This document shows positions 11,751 through 21,936 of a DNA stretch of 64,000 bases, in pieces. Position numbers and translations under genes: made by a program. Every line of letters begins with the position of its first letter. The stretch's first letter is position 1. Origin of the DNA: Monocercomonoides exilis (lineage: Eukaryota > Preaxostyla > Oxymonadida > Polymastigidae); NCBI GenBank assembly GCA_001643675.2, contig LSRY02000011.1:558001-622000 (forward strand). Direction: 5' to 3'. Below the pieces are notes generated by a model that worked only from the letters and a program-made list of their open reading frames with translations, made no database searches and was not told the DNA's origin.

Positions 11751-13571
11751 TCATGCTCCGCTTTTCCTTTCTTGAAGTTCTTCTTCATGGAAAGCTGTTG
11801 ATGTTTCTTTTGTTATTTTATCGTTAACTATTTGATGTGTTTGTGCCATCTCTTTCGCTTCGTCAGCTCTCCTCTTGACTATTTGAACTCTTCTTTCAAC
11901 TGGTAGCATTGACAGGATATTTCTATTTAACTCTGATAGCAAATTTGCCATCCATGAAACTGATATTGAAGGGATACCTACAAAAGAACCAGATGAATTT
12001 GAATCACTAGATGATGTTGGTAGAGGTATTGCATCCTTTGTGGTATATCTTTGTGTTACATCATAAATCCCTTCAATTGATACTCCAATTACTCTTGTCA
12101 CTTGCTTTCCCCATCCCGTCTCATAAAGCAATGGCCTGTTAGTTAATCCTTCACAACTGTCAAAGCAAATGTAGCGTGGTTTATTTGAAAAAGGTGAAGT
12201 GTTATTTTTTTCATTTGAAGAAGAAGAGGAAGATGGTTGGGTAGATGAAGAAGCAGCTTCATCGCTGTCTTCTTGATATTCTCCGTGTTCGTCGTAGACC
12301 TCTGTCCACACATGATCCCCTTTTTCTGGTGAAACGTCAACCACAATTCGCGTATGAAATCCCAACGATCTGCATAGAAGAGTAAACACATTCGCAAACT
12401 CTCCACATCTCCCTTTGCGTGTTTCTAGCAGTTTTATTGGATTGTTGTAGCGAAAGAAAAGAGTGCTGTGCGTGCAAACTGGGCAGTAAAATGTCTCGAC
12501 TTTTGAACACATATCTTGTGGATCTGTTTCTGTTCCATCAGTTGACCGATAACCCTTGCTTATTGCAGATGATCCGCATCGCTCGCATTCAATGGAATTA
12601 AATTTAACAAATGTAAAGAAATTTTTAAAAGCAGAGCAAAGCTTGGGTAACACATTAAATGGTGGAGGTTTTGATGGAGGAACCATTGAATCTATTCCAA
12701 GAGAAGTAAGTTCAGGGAGTATTTCTATGGCAAGCGCCCGAGCAGAAGATTGTGCCTCAGGAAATTCATGAAGTTGCACTAACTGATACAAATGTTGAAT
12801 TTCGGATGAAGTTGAGCTTACGTATTGTTTATTTGTAAAAATTGGAGAAAGTTGTGCTGATGGTTGAGCATGTGATGCTGATGAATCCATTTGGGGCATT
12901 TGTTGAGAATTCGATGGATTTGATGGCTGCTGTGTAATGTTTGTTGTTGAAGAAGAGTTCGCTGCTGGGGAACGGGTAACTGGGGCTCGTTCTTGATTTT
13001 TTGATGATTCTTTGTTTGAATAGTCCAATGCCCAATTTAAATGCGCATTTGCCACCGGAGGAGCAGCTGGCATTTCTGACTTTTCAGCGGCTGGTGTTTT
13101 TTTTATTGAGTTCAATTTAATTCCATTTGGATATTGTTCAGATATCCGTTTTTTGTTCTGTTCATCAAGCCGTTTTTGGGTCTCTCTTGCGAAACGTTTT
13201 TGTCTTTCGATACTTTTTTCTATTTCAGATTTAGTTTTAACTGGTTTTTTACTTGATTGGGAAGGAGATGGCGTTGAGTTATATTTTGGTGTAACATTTT
13301 GGTATTTTGACCTCAAAATATCTGTTATTGGATTCGGTTCACCTTTGATATCTTCATTTTTAGAGGATGATTCAGATTTAGCAATACTACTTTTTTTAGT
13401 TACTGAAGACGAGCTTGCTTTTTGCTCCTTTGAATTTGTTTGAACATCTTCAATCCGCTTTTTGACTGCATGAGACTTATATCTTCGCCTTTGCATAAAT
13501 TTTCGAATAACCCGATTAAATGTGTAATATGAAATTAAGCTAATAAATAGTAAAGCCCACAGTGGGTGCAT
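11751..13571 (-). CDS. PNG1: Peptide:N-glycanase (PNGase) with an N-terminal membrane anchor
   Basis: This 606-residue transglutaminase-fold enzyme would remove N-glycans from misfolded glycoproteins leaving the ER, upstream of proteasomal destruction. The core (about residues 270-510) has two zinc-type pairs, CERCG and CPVCT, the family stretch KGRCGEFANVFTLLCRSLGF with catalytic Cys389, DHVWTEVY with His420, CFDSCEG with Asp471, then LLYETGWGKQ and a DVTQRY segment. Order and spacing match PNG1/NGLY1. The N-terminus is unusual: residues 4-20 (LWALLFISLISYYTF) form a hydrophobic segment followed by an Arg/Lys cluster, then about 240 Lys/Ser-rich, apparently disordered residues. I see no PUB or PAW domain. 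The start is the first ATG. A further 5' exon cannot be excluded, because an acceptor-like TTTTTTTAG lies about 20 bp upstream in phase. The enzyme class is firm; membrane tethering is inferred from the sequence. Confidence 0.93.
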   Translation of the reverse strand: MHPLWALLFISLISYYTFNRVIRKFMQRRRYKSHAVKKRIEDVQTNSKEQKASSSSVTKKSSIAKSESSSKNEDIKGEPNPITDILRSKYQNVTPKYNSTPSPSQSSKKPVKTKSEIEKSIERQKRFARETQKRLDEQNKKRISEQYPNGIKLNSIKKTPAAEKSEMPAAPPVANAHLNWALDYSNKESSKNQERAPVTRSPAANSSSTTNITQQPSNPSNSQQMPQMDSSASHAQPSAQLSPIFTNKQYVSSTSSEIQHLYQLVQLHEFPEAQSSARALAIEILPELTSLGIDSMVPPSKPPPFNVLPKLCSAFKNFFTFVKFNSIECERCGSSAISKGYRSTDGTETDPQDMCSKVETFYCPVCTHSTLFFRYNNPIKLLETRKGRCGEFANVFTLLCRSLGFHTRIVVDVSPEKGDHVWTEVYDEHGEYQEDSDEAASSSTQPSSSSSSNEKNNTSPFSNKPRYICFDSCEGLTNRPLLYETGWGKQVTRVIGVSIEGIYDVTQRYTTKDAIPLPTSSSDSNSSGSFVGIPSISVSWMANLLSELNRNILSMLPVERRVQIVKRRADEAKEMAQTHQIVNDKITKETSTAFHEEELQERKSGA

Positions 13572-13956
13572 TGATTGAGAAATTCTTCTAAAAAAATAAT
13601 TATAAGCATGATCAATAAAATATCAGATTAAAAAAAAATTCAATTATTTTATATTATGATATGATTGTTTTTCAAAACACATTTTCTTGAGATGAAACTT
13701 AAAAAATAAAAAACTTTATTGATATTACAAATATATAAGTTTGTATTTCTTTCATGAAAAAAAAATTACAAATTACAATGCATTTTGAATTTAATAATGA
13801 TATTCCTAAATGAAAAAGAACGTACAACTTATTCAAAATCAAAAATCAATCATTGATGAAGTGAACTTTTGGAAAAAGAAAAAAATTTTTATTGTTCTCA
13901 AAACACAATAACGAAGGAATAATGTCAATAATTTATCGGTGCCCATAAAATTTATC
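13572..13956. other. Short AT-rich spacer upstream of PNG1
   Basis: About 385 bp between the PNG1 start codon and the left end of the foldback element presumably holds the PNG1 promoter. I see no specific motif. Confidence 0.4.
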
Positions 13957-14029
13957 GGGACCTAAAATTTCTGGCTCTTCAGAGCACTTTTAGAAAAAAA
14001 TGAAAAAACAGGAAATTTTAAATATATTA

Positions 14030-14074
14030 TAGATTGCGCACAAAATACCGGACATCGCACAAAATACCGGACAA
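14030..14074 (+). repeat. Left terminal inverted repeat of the pogo-type element
   Basis: The 45-bp TIR contains two tandem copies of CGCACAAAATACCGGACA, spaced 19 bp apart, probably paired transposase-binding sites. It is the exact reverse complement of 20112-20156. Confidence 0.93.
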
Positions 14075-15403
14075 CATTAACTATAAAGGGAGAATTGAAA
14101 TTTTGTTATAACGTCAAATAAACAACATCTTTTCTTATTATGCAATTAAATTTTGGAAGTTTTTTCCGATTATTTCAATAACTTTCTTAATAATAACCCA
14201 TTAAATTATTGATGATTTGTAGTTATTTCTATTCAATCACATTTTTGTTTTAATTGTTATTTGAATAAAACGTTCAAAGGTGAAAAATTCACTGATTCAC
14301 AAACAAACAAACATATGAACATATGAACAGATATATTTATTTCCTATTAAAAGAATGAAGTGATTAATAAAATTACACATTCACACGCAAATAAAAATAT
14401 AACACAAATTTCCTCAAATATAAATGAATTTCGATATTTTTCTTTTTCATTAAATCAACAATAATCACAAAATAACACAAAAAATTCATTAACAAGTTAT
14501 GAATGTGAATATTTTAAAAAATTAAAAGGATTTCTAAAAAAAACAACGAAATCAAGAAATCGAGCAAAACAACTGTTTGTTAAAATCAAAAAACGTTGTG
14601 ATCTCATGAAAATTGATAAAGATCGGCGGTTAAAAACAGCTATTATAAAAGAAAAAAACAAGTGAAATAATTAGGAAACATTTTTGTGTGAATGAAGTTA
14701 ACAAAAAAAAAAAAAATGATTCAATACCAAGTTTTACAATAAGCAGAAGCAATCCCCTCAAGAAAATGACTGTGAAAAGATAATAGCAACAATATTGTTA
14801 ATAAGAAATGGATTTAAAGCAAAGAAATCAATATAACAAACCTTTTATTTGATCGTTTGATTTTTCTTGATCATTGTTGCGTCTATTAAGAAATGAAAGA
14901 AAGAAATGATCTTCGTGATATATTTTGATCAATACCATTATTTGAGATACAAAATGTATAATAAATATTTTGAAAAATGCTTGTTAAAAAAGTCTTTTTC
15001 TGATAGATTGACAAATTAACTTGTGAAAGAATTGATCGTTTGTGTTTTTATGTTGTGAAGAAAAGATTTTTGATGTTTTTAGCCATCATAAACGGATAGT
15101 CTTCGCAAAACTTATGAAATCATCATCATCCAACCAATCAATCCACAATCATTTTTTTTGTTGACATATCGCTTGATTCTTCATTACACTTCATTTCATC
15201 CTTCATTCACACTTCTAGATAAAAGATAATATGAAAACATCAGACAGTTGATTTCTTATCAAAAATTGTTCCAAACTCCAGTTCAACCAATATTACTATC
15301 GATTTGATCAAAAGAAAAAAAAAGCATTTGTGCTTTTCATTCCACCATCAACATATATCTCACACTTCATCATGAACGGCTTGTGATTTTTCATGATTGA
15401 TTC

Positions 15404-15985
15404 TTAAACCGATGCGATTGTTATGTTAAAACTCGATGAAATAACAATCCCAATGAACTTCTTTTCTGCAATCGATGTTGATTTCATAGCACATTCTTCT
15501 TCAGTGCCACTCACTTCCCTTTGGCATTCAATCTGCACAATTGTCTCAGTTTTTGCCTTTATACACATTCCGCCAACGTCCACGCATCCAGAAATATTCG
15601 ATTTTTCACACAGAATTATTTCATCTTTAACATTCAGCGTTTTCTTCAAATGACCCATTCCGTTGTTCACATTCTTACAAGGTGCCTTTTCTAATCCACA
15701 ATATTCATTATCCACTCCAGATATTCCATCCACAAACACTGAGTCAGCAAAGTTTCCATCGAGAAATATGAATAAATCGAAATCCCAATCACCGAATGCT
15801 TCTGTTCTATCATGTCCAACAACCGAGTTGTCTTTCTGAGTGATGTTTCCCATGAAGGCGAACAAGGGTTCCTTCACAAAACCGACAAATGATTCACACA
15901 CTAAATACATATCTCTTCCGACGCTTGCATTGTCGGCTGAGAACTTCACAAAAGTGAGATAAAAGATGCGGCTGAAGCTCCTGAT
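15404..15985 (-). pseudogene. Fragment of a Pmp-like beta-helix surface-protein gene (transposon cargo)
   Basis: An open minus-strand stretch of about 190 codons has no start codon of its own (the first possible start is GTG at 15949) and ends at a stop at 15404. It reads FVKFSADNASVGRDMYLVC, a stretch ending in a VDNEYCGLEKAPCKN segment, then GGMCIKAKTET. The CGxxxxPCxxxxxGxxHL module matches modules of the intact surface protein at 37985-44468 (for example CGTFAMPCGSLDVGLEHI near 42058). It therefore represents an internal slice of a large extracellular beta-helix protein, without signal peptide or anchor. It lies inside the pogo-type element on the same strand as the transposase. Loss of function is inferred from truncation at both ends. 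A spliced chimeric gene with the 17-kb fragment is possible but unsupported. Confidence 0.75.
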
Positions 15986-16020
15986 GCTTTATAGTTCTTG
16001 ATTGAAATTTTTTCTATTTT

Positions 16021-16022
<2 letters not shown>

Positions 16023-16057
<35 letters not shown>

Positions 16058-16058
16058 G
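16023..16058 (+). repeat. Poly-T tract
   Basis: An uninterrupted run of about 36 T inside the pogo-type element, between the two surface-protein fragments. It is a slippage-prone homopolymer. No target duplication supports a retroposed tail. Confidence 0.7.
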
Positions 16059-17046
16059 TTTTGAAAAAAAAAACCGTACATTCTTTTATTTTTTCTTGTT
16101 TACCAGATATTTTCTAACATCTCAGACAAAAGAAATAGCGAATTATTTCATGTGTGACGTTCAATTTTAAAATACGACAATTCAAAGGTTAAAATTGTAA
16201 CAAAATTGTAAGTCCGTCAATTGTTTTCAAAAAATGAGGTTTTTTTCTCCTTTTTTTCTTTTCAAAGACAATTGGTTAATAGAATTGAATCAATGATCAT
16301 TATTTGAAAATAATGAGAGGATGAAGATTATTTGAAAAGAAATTGCACTTTTGAAGATAAAAGCATTAATATTGATATTGCAAATATGGAAAAAAATATT
16401 AGAAAAAGAAAAGGAAAAATCTTAAAGCTCAAAAAGTGGCTTTGCTTGTTTTGAATGTGTGGTGTGGAAGATAAAATTCATCAACAATTTCAATACAGAT
16501 ACAAATAGTCCTCATTTGTAAAATAGTTACAAAAAATATATTCTCAAATGAAGTTATTAGTAGATATCACCTTGTTCAATTAATACAAATGAATAAATTA
16601 ATACACAGAAAGATTCTCTGTTTCATTTATTTAATCATCTGCAAGTTTCTGATAACTGCTACGACAGAATGACATGTTAATACTGATAGAGATGGATGTT
16701 TATTGCGAAATAAAATCATTAATCGTTGACTCTGCTTATGTTTCATCATCAGCAATTGTTTGAGAGAGTGTATTTTCTATAATGCTGATCGTTTCTTCAT
16801 ATTTGTTTGCTTTTCTTCATTTTTTCACTTTGTTAATAAAATATTAACATAAATGTTCTTCCATATTGTTTAACCTTTTCAGAAGCCATGTTTTTCAATT
16901 ATTTTCCTTGTTTGCAAATTCCATTTCATATCTCCAATTCGATGTTTCGTTTGAAATAAGATTTCATTTAATGAAGAATATGAAATGAATTACGTACCCC
17001 TCGCCCAAATGAAATAATACTAACAGCAAATATATTTGCCTCTTTA

Positions 17047-17544
17047 TTAAGCTGTTGAACTTGTCATTATGTTATCGATGAACAGGCAATCATCAATCAA
17101 AATGAGATTTGGCTTTTCTTGAGGAGGCAAATTGAATGAAATAACATCAGCAGAATTTCCACCAGTATTTTCGATGCACCTGCATTTGGAAAACAGGAAT
17201 TGACCATTTGTTGAAATAGTTTGAAGCGCAAAATACCAACCAGTTCCACACCAGTTTGTTATTGAACAACTTTCCACTCTGTTTTCAGAAAATGAATAAA
17301 CAGCAGATGATTGTCTTCCATCAATACAAATTGCTCCTCCATGAGGAGCAGAACAGTTTGTGAAATTGGATTTTGAAATATTCTCATTTTGCAAACAGTA
17401 ACTGTATAACGCTCCACCAGCATAATCGCCTGTGATCGAACAATTGTTGAATGAACAGAAATTAATAGATAGATGAGCATTTGTACAAGAAGCATAAAGC
17501 GCTCCTCCATGGCTAGTTCCACCATTTGAATTTTCACATTCGCC
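17047..17544 (-). pseudogene. Second Pmp-like beta-helix fragment inside the transposon
   Basis: The minus-strand frame reads in order GGTSHGGALYASCTNAHL, CSITGDYAGGALYSYC, NFTNCSAPHGGAICIDG, CIENTGGNSADVISFNL and DDCLFIDNIMTSSTA, then stops. The repeated xNCxxxxGGAxY pattern is typical of Pmp-like right-handed beta-helix rungs. The same frame continues upstream (KTGFICCKQSSLP) but is broken by TGA at 17545-17547 and TAG about 55 bp further upstream, and there is no start codon. It is a decayed or captured gene piece, not a complete gene, and lies upstream of the other fragment on the same strand within the same transposon. Confidence 0.75.
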
Positions 17545-17989
17545 TCATGGAAGTGAAGACTGTTTGCAACAAATAAAACCAGTCTTCGAGGAGTTATTCT
17601 AATTGTTTCACTTCCGATATATGCGATAGGATTAATGATAAACAGATTGTGTGGAGGTGCAAAAGTGGTATTAACTTTAAAGTATATGATATCGACTGTT
17701 TTAAAAAGGAGTATTGATCAAAAAATGTTGACGAATAATGATTAAAGAAACAAATGATTGTTAGAATGATCATATCAAAAAAAAAAAAAAAAAGAAAGAA
17801 AGAACATATTTTAAACATTGTCTTATCAGATAAAGAGTGAAAATATTTATTATCAGATATCTTATTCGTCAAACTCGTAATAATGAAATGAGCGTGTTAA
17901 AAATTGTGAAAAAATGATTGAGATATTAATTTGATCAATTTAACATTTAATACTTTCATCATTGTGAAGATAATATCCAATTGGAAAGT

Positions 17990-19933
17990 TTATTTTTCAA
18001 AAGAAGAAGATGAATACTCTATCGAAGAATCTTCGCTATTCTCTGTGGTTGTGCTATCATGAAATGTGCTTGCCTCTGTGAATGAATCTTCATATAAATA
18101 CATGTCAATTCTTTTTTGAGTTTTGACAGATCTTGTTCGTCGAAATTGATTTATTTCTTTTGCACTCTCAGAATCACTTCCTGACTTCTTGCAACGTTTG
18201 GCTTTCAATCGTTTTGTTTTTCTATCAGTGGGATCACCTACCTTTTTTCTCTTCACACGAAAATAACATTCATCTTCATCGTCTTCCTGTGATGTATCTT
18301 TATCTTTTTCTTTTTTTGATGAATGTTTTCTTTTTTTAGTTTTCGCTAAATCTTCCTCGCGTTTTTTTATCTTGTCTCTCTTTTTCATCAACATTTCGAC
18401 AACATACGATGGATGATCATTTATCCATTCCTTCCAATATTTCATTTCTTCATCCTTTTCTTCATCCTTTTCTTCTTCCTTTTCTTCTTCCTTTTCTTCT
18501 TCCTTTTCTTCTTCTTTCTTTTCTTCTTTTTCATCTCCTTTTTCATCTTCCTTATTATCTTCCTTTTCTTTATCCTGTTTCTTGATCTCTTCTTTTTCAT
18601 CTTTTTGATCATTAATTGACTGAGATGGATTTTCATCCTTTGACATTATTTCTATATGTTGAGCCATTCGAAACTGATCCACTATAACTTTTTGCTTTCC
18701 ATCTTCATTTTTCAATATGATGCCTGCTCTGCGAAATGCAGATCTGTTTGTGAATGGAATTGTACATAATTGATAGCTTTTAACAATACCGGCAAGGACA
18801 TGTGCCTGCTGCCTTGATGGGAATAATGATCGTAACTTTTTTAAATTATTTTTCAGATTTGAGAATGTGACCAAATCCAACGGTGAAAATAAATGTGAAG
18901 AATGTGGCGGAATAAAAATAATACATATCTTGTTTAATTCCATTACACGAAGAGCTTCGTCGCTTGAATGTGCTTTAAAGCCGTCTGCAATAAGAACCGT
19001 TTTTTTGTTTGCTTCATCCTTCATCCTATTAATATGTGGAATAAAACAAATATTAAGCCACTCCAAAAAGATCTGTGAAGTACAATAACCCTTGGATGAG
19101 TTTTTGATGACTACATCCACTCCATCAAGCAAATCTCCAAATATAATAGATTGAACAGTAGCAGTTTTAATTATTAGCATGGGAACAACTGAAGGACCAA
19201 TAAGAGGAATACACCCAATCAAAGAAACAAGTTTTCCATCTCTAACAACTGTATATGAAACATTCTTATCATCCACTTCTTTTGGGCAAATGACTTTCAT
19301 TTTTTTTGCGTCTACGTATTCTTGAATGCCAGTTTCATCAACGCAAAAAACAAATTGTGGTTCCACATTTTCTAAAATTTTTTCTAATTTATTAACATAC
19401 TCTCGACCAAACGATTGCTTCACTTCTTTTCTTTTTATTTCCATTGGCTTTGCAAGCCTTTTTTTTATTTTGTCATTGTAATTCAACAGAAACTTACGAA
19501 CGAAAGAGTAGGAAATGCTTAAATTGTAAGTTGAATTGATATAGGTTTGTAATGAGGAAATAGTGAATGGACATCCTTTGTAATATTTTTCAATACAAAG
19601 CTTTACCAATTCCTCCTCCTTTTCTTTTGATATTGCACTTGGCCTTCCTCTTTCTTTTAGCTCTTTGTTTGCCATTTTTATTAATTCATCTATTCTTGAT
19701 TTTTTGAAATTAACAAACAACTGCAATCCTCTCGATGATGAGTATTTCGGATAATAACGAGTGAGTAGCTCTTGTAAATATTTCAACATGATAGGTACAT
19801 TTTCTGGATTAAGAGATTCCAATTCATTGAATATAATTATTGCAGTATCGTAATCGATATTTTCAGTCAGTTTTTCCAAAAGCTTTGATTTTTGCAACAA
19901 TGAACTTCCATTTTCAAACGTGTCTTCCTCCAT
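17990..19933 (-). CDS. Pogo/CENP-B/tigger-like DDE transposase
   Basis: This 647-residue protein would cut and join the 45-bp TIRs of its own element. The ATG at 19933 is preferred over an upstream TTG in the same frame. The N-terminal region includes RGRPSAISKEKEEELVKLC and a following helical segment that reads as a CENP-B-type helix-turn-helix DNA-binding region (about residues 95-160). The DDE core has Asp199 in FCVDETG, Asp317 in IADGFKAHS and Asp353 in PPHSSHLFSPLD, so 35 residues separate the last two (DD35D), as in pogo-like enzymes. The C-terminal third is a highly charged Glu/Lys repeat tail (runs of EEKEEEK) with basic stretches and a Ser-rich end; it may be a nuclear-localisation or dimerisation region. 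The frame is uninterrupted, so activity is plausible. Confidence 0.93.
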   Translation of the reverse strand: MEEDTFENGSSLLQKSKLLEKLTENIDYDTAIIIFNELESLNPENVPIMLKYLQELLTRYYPKYSSSRGLQLFVNFKKSRIDELIKMANKELKERGRPSAISKEKEEELVKLCIEKYYKGCPFTISSLQTYINSTYNLSISYSFVRKFLLNYNDKIKKRLAKPMEIKRKEVKQSFGREYVNKLEKILENVEPQFVFCVDETGIQEYVDAKKMKVICPKEVDDKNVSYTVVRDGKLVSLIGCIPLIGPSVVPMLIIKTATVQSIIFGDLLDGVDVVIKNSSKGYCTSQIFLEWLNICFIPHINRMKDEANKKTVLIADGFKAHSSDEALRVMELNKICIIFIPPHSSHLFSPLDLVTFSNLKNNLKKLRSLFPSRQQAHVLAGIVKSYQLCTIPFTNRSAFRRAGIILKNEDGKQKVIVDQFRMAQHIEIMSKDENPSQSINDQKDEKEEIKKQDKEKEDNKEDEKGDEKEEKKEEEKEEEKEEEKEEEKDEEKDEEMKYWKEWINDHPSYVVEMLMKKRDKIKKREEDLAKTKKRKHSSKKEKDKDTSQEDDEDECYFRVKRKKVGDPTDRKTKRLKAKRCKKSGSDSESAKEINQFRRTRSVKTQKRIDMYLYEDSFTEASTFHDSTTTENSEDSSIEYSSSSFEK

Positions 19934-20111
19934 TGACAATTTTTTGTAAGTTTTTTTGATCTAATGGGATAAATATACACAAATTATATATTTTTTGATA
20001 TATAAGAAAGAGTCAAATTTTGAATTCAATGTTATTTATTTTATCTTTTTATCAAATAAATATTTCAGTTCTATTAAAACCAAAAAATAGAACAACCCAT
20101 TAATTTATATT

Positions 20112-20156
20112 TTGTCCGGTATTTTGTGCGATGTCCGGTATTTTGTGCGCAATCTA
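20112..20156 (-). repeat. Right terminal inverted repeat of the pogo-type element
   Basis: A 45-bp perfect mirror of 14030-14074, followed directly by the TA duplication at 20157-20158. Confidence 0.93.
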
Positions 20157-21141
20157 TATTATATGCTATTCCTGTAAATATTTTTTTGTTTTTTTTTTTT
20201 TTTTTTTGATTTTCGTGAAAAGATCTGGTGTTTTTTGTTTTATTTTTAAGATCAAAGACTTGCTTATATTTTCACGAGCTTTTTGTTTTGATATTTTTAA
20301 GTGTTGTTATTGTTATTGAACATAACTTCTTTATAATTTTGGTTATTTTTCATTGTTTAACACTTTATTTTCTTTTTTCTTTTTCCATTTCACTAAATTT
20401 CACTCAATTTCGACATATTGAAAAATTCATTTGAAGAATGAAGACTTATCGTTTATCAAAAGGGTGAATGTATAAATTTTCAACAAATAAAGATATGCTA
20501 AAGGAATAAAATCTGTATATTTTTATGATCGTGATTACAATACTAAAACACTTGTTTTTGCGTTTTTTCACTTCAATTGCTTTAAATCATATTGTTTTAT
20601 TTCAAAATTTTCGTGATGATCATTTCAATCCTTTTTGCAACTATTTTTGAATATTAAAAAACAAAGCAACTCAAAAATCACAACAAAATCTTCCATTTGT
20701 CGAAATTTAGTGAAATGGAAAAAGAAAAAAGAAAATAAAGTGTTAAACAATGAAAAATAACCAAAATTATAAAGAAGTTATGTTCAATAACAATAACAAC
20801 ACTTAAAAATATCAAAACAAAAAGCTCGTGAAAATATAAGCAAGTCTTTGATCTTAAAAATAAAACAAAAAACACCAGATCTTTTCACGAAAATCAAAAA
20901 AAAAAAAAAAAAAAAAAAAAAATATTTACAGGAATAGCATATAATAACATATTTAAAATTTCCTGTTTTTTCATTTTTTTCTAAAAGTGCTCTGAAGAGC
21001 CAGATAATTTAGGGACCGATTAAAAAAAGTGGACATGACAAATAACTCAACCTAATTATGTTTTCAAGATAATCAGTTTAATAAACTTTATTAACATATT
21101 GAACTGACTTGAAATGTGTTTATTTCTCACATAAAAAACAT

Positions 21142-21414
21142 ATGGGGGAAAATACGGACTTTCAAGCTTTTTTTGCACAAAGCATGAAAAAATTGCTTCA
21201 CTTAGACCATTTTTTGACTAAACCAGACTTCAAAAACAATTTGATTTTCATATTTGCAAGCAAATATCATTGATGAAATAAAAAGATGTTTTGTGACATC
21301 ACATGTATTTCAAAAAATAAACCCATTTTTTTCTAATTTTTTTTGATCACAAAAAATCAATGAAAAGTGCATAATTTTTCAATGAAAATGACTGAAGTCA
21401 AATATTTTGTCCCA
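21142..21414 (+). repeat. Dispersed repeat, copy 1
   Basis: About 270 bp starting ATGGGGGAAAATACGGACTT recurs in the same orientation at 60966-61234. Both copies share AATAAACCCATTTTTTTC, a TTTTTTGATCACAAAAA stretch and a terminal GAAGTCAAATATTTTGT. Similarity is strong at both ends and weak in the middle. No ORF or terminal repeat is visible. Probably a family of mobile or mobile-derived DNA. Confidence 0.75.
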
Positions 21415-21558
21415 TTTCAAAAATAAAAGACTTTTCTTCGAAGAAAAACAAAACGAAGTCAAAATAATCACGAGAATGATATTCATTGGTTTTGATTAAT
21501 AATGACAAACAAGAAATACATAAAAAATATATCAACAATTTATATGAATTGGGAAATA

Positions 21559-21936
21559 CAGATATCGAATAAAAGAATGGACATCGCACAAAATACTGGA
21601 CAGAATCGATTTCACAATAACTGCAAGAGGAATAATTCTGACAATTTTCCTCAAAATATATCTCATCAATACAAACTCATCTGGCATACAAAACTTTCAA
21701 AATGGCTTCATTTGTGCTCAGAAAAAAAATGTTATTTAATTCTCGGTGAAACAGGATTTTGAGTTTCTCCGAAATTTTAAAAATAATTTTCTTTGAGAAC
21801 AAATGAAGCCATTTTGAAAGTTTTGTATGCCAGATGAGTTTGTATTGATGAGATATATTTTGAGGAAAATTATCAGAATTATTCCTCTTGCAGTTATTGT
21901 GAAATCGATCTTGTCCAGTATTTTGTGCGATATCTG
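21559..21936. mobile_element. Palindromic MITE with termini related to the pogo-type element
   Basis: A 378-bp element is flanked by TA (21557-21558 and 21937-21938). It starts CAGATATCG and ends CGATATCTG, and its two halves are reverse complements over most of their length. The terminal GCACAAAATACTGGACA differs from the repeated unit in the 6.1-kb element's TIR by one base. The left terminus has room for two tandem sites, the outer one degenerate; the right has one, as if a 19-bp unit had been deleted. No coding capacity. It is very likely mobilised by a pogo-type transposase of the same family. Confidence 0.88.

Larger units (their letters stand above)
14030..20156 (-). mobile_element. 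Pogo/Tc1-mariner type DNA transposon carrying surface-protein gene fragments
   Basis: A 6,127-bp element starts TAGATTGCGC and ends GCGCAATCTA, with perfect 45-bp terminal inverted repeats and flanking TA dinucleotides (14028-14029 and 20157-20158). TA duplication, short TIRs and a DD35D transposase together define the Tc1/mariner superfamily, pogo branch. The transposase occupies only 17990-19933. The remaining roughly 4 kb holds two decayed pieces of a beta-helix surface-protein gene (15404-15985 and 17047-17544), a 36-bp T run near 16023, and otherwise AT-rich DNA. The transposase frame is intact and the TIRs are identical, suggesting a recent insertion. It sits in the left arm of a foldback element whose right arm preserves the empty site. 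Confidence 0.93.
13957..21017. mobile_element. Foldback (long inverted repeat) element split by a pogo-type transposon
   Basis: The right arm (about 20698-21017) is the reverse complement of a left arm that now exists in two pieces: 13957-14029 and 20159 to about 20401. The arms are about 320 bp each, begin with GGGACC / GGTCCC and enclose about 295 bp of unique AT-rich DNA. Shared landmarks are CTCTTCAGAGC with a TTTTAG run in the outer part, and a poly-A/T run plus AGATCTGGTG in the inner part. The ends are approximate because similarity fades at both edges. No ORF lies in the central spacer. It looks like a non-autonomous foldback/MITE-like element. The 6.1 kb between the two left-arm pieces is a separate insertion. 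Confidence 0.85.

Noticed and set aside
20131-20875. Two identical short ORFs (MFFVLFLRSKTCLYF...) on opposite strands
   Set aside because: They are the two arms of the foldback inverted repeat, not genes.
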